The notes beneath the pieces were generated by a model that was not told where the DNA came from, did no database searches, and saw nothing but the letters and a program-made list of their open reading frames with translations. Of a stretch of DNA of 64,000 nucleotides, positions 8,029 to 14,882 are shown piece by piece. Origin of the DNA: Flavobacterium sp. SLB02 (lineage in GTDB: Bacteria; Bacteroidota; Bacteroidia; Flavobacteriales; Flavobacteriaceae); assembly GCF_009664855.1 (NCBI RefSeq), contig NZ_CP045928.1:4356508-4420507 (forward strand). Reading direction: 5' to 3'. Positions within the stretch are counted from its first letter, which is position 1. Every line of letters starts with the position of its first letter. The position numbers and the translations under genes are program-made.

Positions 8029-9510
8029 ATGGATATCGAAAAAGACTATATAAAGCTGATCTTTGGACTAAAACTCAAGCAGGTCAGAACGCAAAAAAAT
8101 CTTTCTCTTTTTGGCTTAGCCAAATTGACTAATCTTTCAAAATCGTACTTAAACGAGATTGAAAAAGGAAAAAAATATCCAAAAACAGATAAAATTTTGC
8201 TTCTATGCGAACATTTGGACGTTAGTTACGACCAAATGGTATCCTTAAAACTCGATAATAACCTCGCACCGATTGGAGAAATTCTGAAGTCAGGTATTTT
8301 AAAAGAGATTCCGTTAGAACTTTTTGGGATTCAGGAAGCGGATTTAATTGATATTATTGCCAATGCGCCAGCTAAGGTCAATGCGTTTATTAGTACGATT
8401 ATCGAAATCGCGCAGCATTATAATTTAAGTCGTGAAAGTTTCTTTTTGGCTGCTTTACGATCGTACCAAGAAGCACACAATAATTATTTTGAAGATCTGG
8501 AAGACAAAGTCATTTCTTTTTCGAAATCATTTCAAATCAATTTAGATTCTAAAGTAAGTATCGAAGAATTAGAAGCCATATTAAAAGAAGAGTATGAATA
8601 TAAAATAAAAGAAATCATATTTTCTGAACAGGAAGCCTTGGGAGATTTACGTTCTATTTATGTTCCTAAAAGCAAGACTTTATTACTTTCTACAGAATTA
8701 GACCATCCGCAGAAAGCCTTTATTTTAGCCAAGGAAATTGCTTATAATTATTTGAAAATTTCAGATCGCTTACTGACTTTTAGCTGGATTAAGTTCGAAA
8801 ATTTCGATCAGGTTCTCCACAATTTTTATGCGTCGTATTTTGCGGGAGCTTTGCTATTACCAAGACAATTAGTTGCGGATAAAATCAATGATTTTTTAAA
8901 TAACGAAAAACCAAATCCCGAAGAATTTGTGGCGCTAATCGAGAGTTTTGAAGTTTCGCCCGAATCTTTCTATCAGAGATTGACGAATTTATTGCCAAAG
9001 GATTTTCATCTTAAAAACTTGTTCTTTTTAAGAATGTCGCATAAAATTGGTTCTGATAAATATCAAATCAAAAAAGAATTACATATTACCAATCAGCAGG
9101 AACCTCACGCCAACGAAACCGATGAACATTATTGCAGAAGATGGGTTTCGGTAAAAACGATCGATGAAGCTATTAAACAAAATAAACCTCATTTTTTTGA
9201 TGCTCAAATTTCAAGCTATGTGCATAGCGGGAATGAATATTTGGTTTTTTCATCAGCAACAAAAGATCCTTTTATTGATCATAATATACGCAGTATTTCT
9301 GTTGGAATCCTGATTACTCCGGCAATGAAAAAGAAATTCAAATTCATCGAAGGAAAACCTTTGGTGAAAAGAATCGTTGGTGTTACATGTGAAACCTGCG
9401 ATGTAAAAGATTGTTTCGAAAGAGCTGCACCGCCAATCGCATTGGAGAAGAAAAAGCGTCATGAGAATACAGATGCGGTGGTTCAGCAGTTTATAAATCA
9501 ATATAGCTAA
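8029..9510 (+). CDS. XRE-family regulator with ScfR/RamB-type C-terminal domain
   Basis: 493 residues. Residues about 9-66 form a helix-turn-helix of the XRE type (RTQKNLSLFGLAKLTNLSKSYLNEIEKG). The middle (about 150-320) resembles the degenerate IrrE-like fold of this family; the HExxH position reads AKEIA, so no metalloprotease is expected. The C-terminus carries the Cys signature GVTCETCDVKDCFERAAPP. Known relatives include RamB, which controls aceA and aceB in Corynebacterium, and ScfR-type sensors of short-chain acyl-CoA. The divergent position next to aceB strongly suggests control of the glyoxylate bypass (inference). The promoter predicts a leaderless mRNA. A small secreted-protein gene follows after six bases. 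Confidence 0.9.
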   Translation: MDIEKDYIKLIFGLKLKQVRTQKNLSLFGLAKLTNLSKSYLNEIEKGKKYPKTDKILLLCEHLDVSYDQMVSLKLDNNLAPIGEILKSGILKEIPLELFGIQEADLIDIIANAPAKVNAFISTIIEIAQHYNLSRESFFLAALRSYQEAHNNYFEDLEDKVISFSKSFQINLDSKVSIEELEAILKEEYEYKIKEIIFSEQEALGDLRSIYVPKSKTLLLSTELDHPQKAFILAKEIAYNYLKISDRLLTFSWIKFENFDQVLHNFYASYFAGALLLPRQLVADKINDFLNNEKPNPEEFVALIESFEVSPESFYQRLTNLLPKDFHLKNLFFLRMSHKIGSDKYQIKKELHITNQQEPHANETDEHYCRRWVSVKTIDEAIKQNKPHFFDAQISSYVHSGNEYLVFSSATKDPFIDHNIRSISVGILITPAMKKKFKFIEGKPLVKRIVGVTCETCDVKDCFERAAPPIALEKKKRHENTDAVVQQFINQYS

Positions 9511-9516
9511 AACATT

Positions 9517-9876
9517 ATGAAATATTTGACTTTAATAATAACGCTGTTTTTTATTACTCCAAACCAGCAAACAGATAAACTTACTGGCAGTTATAATTAT
9601 TTAATAGAGGAGAACAATTTCTACATTCAAAAGGATAAAATTACTTTTAACGATAGTGTTTTTGTGTTTGATAACAAGTATTTGCCAAAAGGAAAAATCT
9701 TATATGGAAATGCCATACTATTGGACAATTTCATCAATACAGATTTAATTATAAGTATTTCAAAAGATCAAATCAAAAAAGACACTATTCTATTTTACAT
9801 GCATGATAAACAAAGTTCAGCTGCGAATTACCTTGATGAAGTAGTTGGAAAAGGGAAATTAATTAAAATTAAATAG
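9517..9876 (+). CDS. Small exported hypothetical protein
   Basis: 119 residues beginning with a hydrophobic segment (MKYLTLIITLFFITPNQQ) that looks like a signal peptide, though the cleavage site is not typical. The rest is a short beta-rich protein with the motif KLTGSYNYLIEENNFYI, suggestive of a small barrel or lipocalin-like strand order, but no family is recognised. It begins six bases after the regulator stop and is probably on the same transcript. No link to glyoxylate metabolism is visible. Confidence 0.6.
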   Translation: MKYLTLIITLFFITPNQQTDKLTGSYNYLIEENNFYIQKDKITFNDSVFVFDNKYLPKGKILYGNAILLDNFINTDLIISISKDQIKKDTILFYMHDKQSSAANYLDEVVGKGKLIKIK

Positions 9877-10140
9877 TTCGATTTTAATGATCTCGCAATC
9901 CTGATAATTATCGGAAGCGAAGTCGCAAAGTTTTATTGTTATTTTGAACTCAACCACAATCTTGTCATCTCGACGGAGGAGAGATCGCACTAGAAACTCC
10001 GATCCAATAATAGTCAATCTTTGTCGATTATGATTGCGCAGAATGGATTGAAATCCATCCCTACAATATAATTCGTTCCTCCGGAACTTTTATGCAGATT
10101 AGAAATATACATTTCTTCTGAAAATGAAGCTTCTCGTTTA

Positions 10141-10267
10141 GCCTCGATAGAAGCAAAAATCCTTTTGTGCCGGCGTTCGGCACAAAAGATTACTTCGTCA
10201 GTTCGCTATCTCGAGTGTAACGGATAGCGGGACTTCAGGTCTTTTGAAACTAAAATTTCTGCTCCTG
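10141..10267 (+). repeat. GGATAG structured element, copy B
   Basis: The 5' box is GATAGAAGCAAAAATCC. An 11-bp hairpin follows (CTTTTGTGCCG, 10162-10172, pairing with 10178-10188). The 3' box is GTAACGGATAGCGGGAC, and the element ends in TTTCTGCTCCTG (to 10267), exactly as copy E at 43373. The hairpin stem is nearly the same as in copy C. Confidence 0.7.
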
Positions 10268-10322
10268 CAAAAAACTTAGAATCTTAGCATCTCAAAACCT
10301 CATAATCTTAGAAAAATCTTTT

Positions 10323-10338
10323 CTTAATCTAGGTTAAG
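10323..10338. promoter_or_regulatory. Operator-like near-palindrome in the pirin promoter
   Basis: CTTAATCTAGGTTAAG, with outer CTTAA/TTAAG and central CTAG symmetry. An identical copy, extended to 20 identical bases, occurs at 11314-11329. It ends 22 bp before the TATCTTTG -7 box, so it touches or replaces the -33 region. Confidence 0.6.
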
Positions 10339-10360
10339 TGCCTTTCATTGACCTTGGCTG

Positions 10361-10368
10361 TATCTTTG
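10361..10368 (+). promoter_or_regulatory. Pirin gene promoter -7 box
   Basis: TATCTTTG matches TAnnTTTG and lies 30 bp before the ATG at 10399. The 22 bp upstream separate it from the shared operator. Confidence 0.7.
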
Positions 10369-10398
10369 TACTATAAAAATAACAAAACACATATCATC

Positions 10399-11115
10399 AT
10401 GGAAAATATAGTATTACACAAAGCAGAAACAAGAGGAAATGCAAATCACGGATGGCTAAATGCTTATCACAGTTTTAGTTTTGCAAGCTGGTACAACCCG
10501 GATAGAATTCAGTTTGGAGCTCTTCGTGTTTTGAACGATGACACAATTGCCGGCGGAATGGGTTTTGGAACTCACCCTCACGATAATATGGAAATCATTA
10601 CGATTCCGCTTGAGGGAGATTTAGCTCACAAAGACAGTATGGGAAATACTGAAATCATCAAAAACGGTGATATTCAGGTAATGAGTGCCGGAACTGGTGT
10701 TCAGCATAGTGAGTTTAACCCCAATGCAGATCAGCAGACTAAATTATTACAAATCTGGTTGTTTCCGAACAAAAGAAATGTAGAACCACGTTACCAGCAA
10801 ATCACTCTGGATGTTGCTGACAGACACAATAAATTAGCACAAATTTTATCTCCAAATACTGATGATGACGGAGTTTGGATTCATCAGGATGCCTGGTTTA
10901 ATATGGGTAATTTTGACTCAGGTGTATCTACTGAATACAAAATCAAAAAGGAAGGAAACGGAGTTTACGCTTTTGTTTTGAAAGGAAACGTTACCATCAA
11001 CGGTCAGGAATTAAACACTCGTGATGCTATTGGAATTTCAGGAACTGACACTTTAAACATACAAGCAAATACTGATGCTGAATTTTTATTGATGGATATT
11101 CCTATGAACTATTAA
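10399..11115 (+). CDS. Pirin family protein
   Basis: 238 residues from the ATG at 10399 (MENIVLHKAETRG). The in-frame TTG upstream lies before the promoter and cannot be the start. A bicupin fold is indicated by the pirin signature GTHPHDNMEIIT, HKDSMGN and SAGTGVQHSEFNP, which supplies the two His of HPH, a third His and a Glu that bind iron in family members. Relatives include quercetinase-like YhaK/YhhW and redox-responsive regulators; the substrate here is not predictable. It shares a promoter operator with the YceI gene downstream, so both should respond to the same signal. Confidence 0.92.
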   Translation: MENIVLHKAETRGNANHGWLNAYHSFSFASWYNPDRIQFGALRVLNDDTIAGGMGFGTHPHDNMEIITIPLEGDLAHKDSMGNTEIIKNGDIQVMSAGTGVQHSEFNPNADQQTKLLQIWLFPNKRNVEPRYQQITLDVADRHNKLAQILSPNTDDDGVWIHQDAWFNMGNFDSGVSTEYKIKKEGNGVYAFVLKGNVTINGQELNTRDAIGISGTDTLNIQANTDAEFLLMDIPMNY

Positions 11116-11216
11116 TTCAAAGATTACAATTAATACTTTTTCTCGAGAAGTGGTAATAAATATGATCATCAGATTATTATCACTTCTTTTTTTAATAATT
11201 ACTGAGCGAAATTTTG

Positions 11217-11280
11217 CCACAGATTAAAATGATTTTTTTATGCTGAATTAATAATCTGTGAAAATCCTTTAATCTATAAA
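11217..11280. repeat. GCCACAGATTAAAATGATT-family repeat
   Basis: GCCACAGATTAAAATGATTT is followed by a partly complementary segment, AATCCTTTAATCTAT. It is the same word family as at 4432 and 48622. Confidence 0.5.
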
Positions 11281-11313
11281 AAAAATAAAATCAAAAATCA
11301 ACTCCTTTTCATT

Positions 11314-11329
11314 TCTTAATCTAGGTTAA
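11314..11329. promoter_or_regulatory. Operator-like near-palindrome in the yceI promoter
   Basis: Identical to 10323-10338. It ends 23 bp before the TAACTTTG -7 box, almost the same geometry as in the pirin promoter. Confidence 0.6.
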
Positions 11330-11352
11330 GTGTGATTCGAGTACTACGGACG

Positions 11353-11360
11353 TAACTTTG
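11353..11360 (+). promoter_or_regulatory. yceI gene promoter -7 box
   Basis: TAACTTTG matches TAnnTTTG and lies 39 bp before the ATG at 11400. It places transcription start downstream of an in-frame TTG at 11358, which excludes that start. Confidence 0.7.
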
Positions 11361-11399
11361 TCCTATCAAAATGAAATTAATTATTTAAAAATAAAAATT

Positions 11400-11933
11400 A
11401 TGGCAACTACAAAATGGTCAATTGACCCAACACATTCAGAAATTGGTTTTAAAGTTAAACACATGATGTTTACAAATGTTTCAGGAAAATTTGGAACATA
11501 CGACGCTACAATTACTACAGATGGAGATAACTTCGAAAATGCAGCTATTGAATTTTCTGCTGATATCGCTTCGATCGATACTGCAAATGCAGACAGAGAC
11601 GGGCATTTAAGAAGCGGTGACTTTTTTGATGTAGAAAATCACCCAAAATTAACTTTCAAAGCTTCATCTTTCAAAAAAATCAATGCAGGAAGCTATGAAA
11701 TTACTGGAGATTTAAACATTAAAGGGGTTTCTAAAAGCGTAACTTTTCCTGTAGAATATAGCGGAATCCTGACTGATCCTTGGGGAAATACAAAAGTAGG
11801 TTTAAGCATAGAAGGAAAAATAAATCGTAAAGACTGGGGTCTAAACTGGAACTCTGCTCTTGAAACTGGTGGTGTCTTAGTTGGAGAAGAAGTTCGTTTG
11901 AACATTGAATTACAATTTACAAAACAAGCTTAA
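11400..11933 (+). CDS. YceI family protein
   Basis: 177 residues from the ATG at 11400 (MATTKWSIDPTHSEIGFKVKH). YceI proteins are lipocalin-like barrels that bind polyprenoid or amide lipids. Typical blocks are present: DPTHSEIGFKVKHMMFTNVSG, FSADIASIDTANADRDGHLRS, DFFDVENHPKLTF, GDLNIKGVSKSVTFPVEY, and the C-terminal NRKDWGLNWN. There is no signal peptide, so this is a cytoplasmic form, unlike E. coli YceI. It has its own promoter with the same operator as the pirin gene, and a strong terminator follows. Confidence 0.93.
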   Translation: MATTKWSIDPTHSEIGFKVKHMMFTNVSGKFGTYDATITTDGDNFENAAIEFSADIASIDTANADRDGHLRSGDFFDVENHPKLTFKASSFKKINAGSYEITGDLNIKGVSKSVTFPVEYSGILTDPWGNTKVGLSIEGKINRKDWGLNWNSALETGGVLVGEEVRLNIELQFTKQA

Positions 11934-11965
11934 TCCAACAATAATAGAATTTAATTTGATTGGTT

Positions 11966-12012
11966 TAAAATCCTGTACTTTTTTTAGGAAGTGCAGGATT
12001 TTTGTTTTTTTT
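11966..12012 (+). terminator. Intrinsic terminator after yceI
   Basis: The stem AAATCCTGTAC pairs with GTGCAGGATTT (one G-T pair) and is followed by a long T-run. Confidence 0.85.
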
Positions 12013-12079
12013 TAGCCACGAATTCACGAATTATTTTTTCCAAACTTTATGCATAAAAAATTCGTGAATTCGTGGCTAA
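12012..12079. repeat. Long perfect inverted repeat of the GCCACGAATT family
   Basis: A 19-bp arm, TTAGCCACGAATTCACGAA (12012-12030), is repeated exactly inverted at 12061-12079 with a 30-bp AT-rich loop. It sits between the convergent yceI and araC-type genes. Related arms occur at 40268-40317 and 4432-4556. Confidence 0.75.
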
Positions 12080-12085
12080 TAAAAC

Positions 12086-12955
12086 TCAACGTATTGCATT
12101 TCGAAATTCTGTTGGTGACATTCCGGTTTGTTTTTTGAAGAATCGGGAGAAATAGGAGTAATCTTCGTAACCTACTTTAAACGCAACTTCGTTTACAGCT
12201 AATTGTTTATCGATTAGCATTCTTTTTATTTCTAAAACTACACGATCTGTAATAACTTCTGTGGCTGTTTTTTGTAGAATTTCATTGCAGATTCGATTTA
12301 AATGTTTTAACGTGATATTTAATTTTTCGGCATAAAAAGAGGGCAGTTTTTCTTCTCTGAAATATTGTTCTAAAAGTATTTCAAACTTATCGATTTTAAC
12401 ATTATACGAATGCGCTTGATGTGAATAGGTTTCGTTGTATTTGCGGGCAATTTCGATATGAATGCAGTCTAATAGATTCAGCATTTTATCGAGTTGATAT
12501 TTGTTTTCATTATTGTTTTCCTGAATTAATAAATCAAAATATGGGAGGATTTTCGGAATTTCCTTTTCTTCAAAAACCATTTCCGGCCTATTGTGAATCG
12601 AATGATAAAAGTTATACTCGTTGATGTTTTTTTGTCCGAAATACAGATTATACAATTCTTGCGAAAAAATAATCACAAAACCCTCAATATCTTCAGACAA
12701 ACTCCAGTGATGCATTTGTCCGGGCTGCAACACAAATAAGCTTCCTTTTTTGATTTCGAATTGATCAAAATCGACTTCATGCTGTCCTGAACCTTTGGTA
12801 AAAAAAACCATTAAATACGAATCGTGACGATGTGGTTCTTCGACAAAACTGTGACTTTTTAGATGTTCGGTAAAAGTATTCACATAAAAATCACGGCGAA
12901 TATCATTACAGCTAAAATTCTGAACACTATAAACAGGATATCTTTTCATACGCAA
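12086..12955 (-). CDS. AraC family transcriptional regulator (cupin sensor)
   Basis: 289 residues. The N-terminal part (about 20-110) is a cupin-like AraC ligand domain with the pattern EEPHRHDSYLMVFFTKGSGQHEVDF and LFVLQPGQMHHW. The C-terminal ~100 residues hold two helix-turn-helix units, ending in the AraC signature VNEVAFKVGYEDYSYFSRFFKKQTGMSPTEFR (split here over several helices). It is a cytoplasmic one-component regulator. It is convergent with yceI and adjacent to the pirin/yceI pair, so it could control them, but the shared operator there is palindromic whereas AraC proteins usually bind direct repeats. No self-regulatory site is evident. Confidence 0.92.
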   Translation of the reverse strand: MRMKRYPVYSVQNFSCNDIRRDFYVNTFTEHLKSHSFVEEPHRHDSYLMVFFTKGSGQHEVDFDQFEIKKGSLFVLQPGQMHHWSLSEDIEGFVIIFSQELYNLYFGQKNINEYNFYHSIHNRPEMVFEEKEIPKILPYFDLLIQENNNENKYQLDKMLNLLDCIHIEIARKYNETYSHQAHSYNVKIDKFEILLEQYFREEKLPSFYAEKLNITLKHLNRICNEILQKTATEVITDRVVLEIKRMLIDKQLAVNEVAFKVGYEDYSYFSRFFKKQTGMSPTEFRNAIR

Positions 12956-13067
12956 CTTAATTTTAGATTCTAGACTTTAGATTTTGGGATTTGGAATTTC
13001 AATCAAAATGTCTTTATTGTGCTATAAGTAGCGAAGATATAAAAAAGACTTTTAATAGATTACAAAT

Positions 13068-13075
13068 TACCTTTG
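13068..13075 (+). promoter_or_regulatory. DUF983 gene promoter -7 box
   Basis: TACCTTTG matches TAnnTTTG and lies 23 bp before the ATG at 13099. Confidence 0.55.
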
Positions 13076-13098
13076 TATAAATAAAAAACAACAAGATC

Positions 13099-13461
13099 AT
13101 GTCAAGTGCATTAACTCATATTTTAAGCAACGAATGTCCTATTTGTCATAAAGGAAAAGTATTTAAAGACAAAAGTATTTTTTTGACTTTCGGGCTTCCA
13201 AAAATGAACGAATACTGCAGTCATTGCAATTATAAGTTCCAGAAAGAACCTGGTTATTTCTTTGGCGCCATGTACGTAAACTACGGATTAACAGTCGCTC
13301 AGGGAATCGCTACGTATTGTATTGCACAGTTTTTCTTCGAGAAAAATTTTGATTTAAGAATCATTCCCATTATTGCAGTGGTTATAACCTTACTTACTTC
13401 TTTCAATCTTAGATTTTCAAGATTAGCATGGATTTACATGTTTAAGGATTATACGAAATAA
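13099..13461 (+). CDS. DUF983 family membrane protein
   Basis: 120 residues. The N-terminus holds two Cys pairs, ECPICHKGKVF and YCSHCNYKF, spaced as a small zinc ribbon. Two hydrophobic segments follow (about residues 62-82 and 88-105). The motif EPGYFFGAMYVNYG between them is the family hallmark. The function of DUF983 is unknown. The protein should sit in the inner membrane with the ribbon in the cytoplasm. fabD follows 71 bp later with its own promoter box, so co-transcription is possible but not needed. Confidence 0.9.
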   Translation: MSSALTHILSNECPICHKGKVFKDKSIFLTFGLPKMNEYCSHCNYKFQKEPGYFFGAMYVNYGLTVAQGIATYCIAQFFFEKNFDLRIIPIIAVVITLLTSFNLRFSRLAWIYMFKDYTK

Positions 13462-13469
13462 AAAAGTAC

Positions 13470-13477
13470 TATTTTTG
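13470..13477 (+). promoter_or_regulatory. fabD promoter -7 box
   Basis: TATTTTTG matches TAnnTTTG and lies 55 bp upstream of the fabD ATG, within the short gap after the DUF983 gene. Confidence 0.5.
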
Positions 13478-13532
13478 CCTTTCAATTGAAACTAATTTTC
13501 AATTTAAAAAAAATCAATCTTAAATTAGACAA

Positions 13533-14408
13533 ATGAAAGCATACGTATTTCCGGGTCAGGGCGCACAGTTTACAGGAATGGGCAAAGACTTATATGAAAC
13601 ATCGGCTTTAGCCAAAGAATTATTCGAAAAAGCCAATGAAATTCTTGGTTTTAGAATTACAGATATCATGTTCGAAGGTACTGCCGAAGAACTAAAAGAG
13701 ACTAAAGTAACTCAACCGGCTGTTTTTTTACACTCGGTTATTTTAGCGAAGACTTTAGGTGAAGATTTTAAACCAGAAATGGTTGCAGGACATTCTTTAG
13801 GAGAATTCTCAGCATTGGTTGCCAACGGAACTTTATCTTTTGAAGATGGTCTTAAATTAGTTTCACAACGTGCTCTTGCGATGCAAAAAGCCTGCGAAAT
13901 TACTCCATCTACAATGGCTGCTGTTTTAGGTTTAGCCGATAATATTGTAGAGGAAGTTTGCGCTTCTATCGACGGAATTGTGGTTGCAGCCAACTACAAC
14001 TGCCCTGGACAATTAGTTATTTCAGGAGAAACTACTGCAGTAGAAAAAGCTTGCGAGGCGATGAAAGCTGCCGGAGCAAAACGTGCTTTGATTTTACCTG
14101 TTGGAGGAGCTTTTCACTCACCAATGATGGAACCAGCAAGAGAAGAATTAGCTGCGGCAATTGAAGCAACTACATTCTCTAATCCTATTTGCCCGGTATA
14201 CCAAAACGTAACGGCAAGTGCAGTATCTGACGCAAACGAAATCAAAAAGAACTTAATTATACAATTAACTGCTCCTGTAAAATGGACTCAATCTGTTCAA
14301 CAAATGATCGCTGATGGCGCTACTTTGTTTACTGAAGTTGGCCCAGGAAAAGTATTGGCAGGTTTGATTAATAAAATCGACAAAGAAGCGGTTACTGCGA
14401 ATGCTTAA
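13533..14408 (+). CDS. fabD: Malonyl-CoA:ACP transacylase
   Basis: 291 residues. It transfers malonyl from CoA to acyl carrier protein for fatty acid synthesis in the cytoplasm. The sequence opens with the FPGQGAQFTGMG oxyanion motif (6-17). The nucleophile is Ser88 in GHSLGE, and the catalytic His195 is in GGAFHSPMM. TEVGPGKVLAGL near the C-terminus closes the active-site fold. The length is slightly shorter than E. coli FabD (309), as usual in Bacteroidota. Other fab genes are not adjacent. Confidence 0.97.
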   Translation: MKAYVFPGQGAQFTGMGKDLYETSALAKELFEKANEILGFRITDIMFEGTAEELKETKVTQPAVFLHSVILAKTLGEDFKPEMVAGHSLGEFSALVANGTLSFEDGLKLVSQRALAMQKACEITPSTMAAVLGLADNIVEEVCASIDGIVVAANYNCPGQLVISGETTAVEKACEAMKAAGAKRALILPVGGAFHSPMMEPAREELAAAIEATTFSNPICPVYQNVTASAVSDANEIKKNLIIQLTAPVKWTQSVQQMIADGATLFTEVGPGKVLAGLINKIDKEAVTANA

Positions 14409-14459
14409 ATTTTAGCATTCAGTCGCAGTGACAGTTTTCAGTTATTAACGATATAAATA

Positions 14460-14498
14460 AAAATCCTCATGAACAGATTGTTTTTGAGGATTTTGCTT
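14460..14498. terminator. Terminator between fabD and the small duplicated protein gene
   Basis: The stem AAAATCCTCA (14460-14469) pairs with TGAGGATTTT (14485-14494), with flanking A and T runs on both strands, between convergent genes. Confidence 0.8.
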
Positions 14499-14504
14499 TT
14501 TACT

Positions 14505-14726
14505 TTATTCTTGAAATTTATTCTTCCAAGGATAAGCTTTTATTCTTTTAGATATTTCGTCCTTAAATTCTTCAGGAGTTAAACCTTTTGCAAATTCAGC
14601 ATCAAAATCATCTACCCAACATTCCCTAATTCCTCTTTTCGACTCAGCTTTCGCTTCTTCTAGTGTCAATCCCTTTGCAAACTCCGCATCAAAATTAAAA
14701 GTAATCATGTTATCTGCTTTTTTCAT
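14505..14726 (-). CDS. Small protein with an internal tandem duplication
   Basis: 73 residues, or 67 from the second Met. Two copies of a roughly 30-residue unit are visible: FDAEFAKGLTLEEAKAESKR (residues 12-31) and FDAEFAKGLTPEEFKDEISK (41-60). Each starts FDAEFAKGLT and is followed by a charged helix. It is acidic and soluble, with no signal peptide. I do not recognise a family. The short linker RECWVDD and the tail KAYPWKNKF contain the Trp residues. It stands alone between a fabD terminator and the galE terminator. The upstream gap is AT-rich with no clear promoter box. The exact duplication of ten residues supports a real gene. Confidence 0.65.
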   Translation of the reverse strand: MKKADNMITFNFDAEFAKGLTLEEAKAESKRGIRECWVDDFDAEFAKGLTPEEFKDEISKRIKAYPWKNKFQE

Positions 14727-14783
14727 ACCGACAACTAACTCGGTTTAACCTTACAAAATTGCAAAATAAATCAACCCAAAATA

Positions 14784-14824
14784 AAAAATCCCAAATAATC
14801 TAAATTTAGTATTTGGGATTTTTA
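14784..14824 (-). terminator. Terminator of the galE operon
   Basis: A 14-bp perfect stem (AAAAATCCCAAATA, 14784-14797, with 14810-14823) has A/T runs on both sides, 60 bp beyond the galE stop. The CCCAAAT word also occurs in the hairpin at 19528. Confidence 0.75.
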
Positions 14825-14882
14825 TTTACTAATGTTAGACACACTGCTGTGCGTCTCTATTGTAACTGCGACTGAAAACTAA

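Larger units (their letters stand above)
9877..10398. repeat. Repeat-rich intergenic region with GGATAG element copy B
   Basis: About 520 bp. From 9955 to 10020 there is a copy of a dispersed repeat with CTTGTCATCTCGACGGAGGA, AGAAACTCCGATC and CAATCTTTGTCGA, related to sequence at 1640-1755. The structured element B follows at 10141-10267. The last 80 bp hold the pirin promoter and its operator. No open frame of interest is present. Confidence 0.6.

Noticed and set aside
14505..14726. Toxin-antitoxin interpretation of the small duplicated protein
   Set aside because: No partner gene is present on either side, and it lacks an antitoxin DNA-binding motif.
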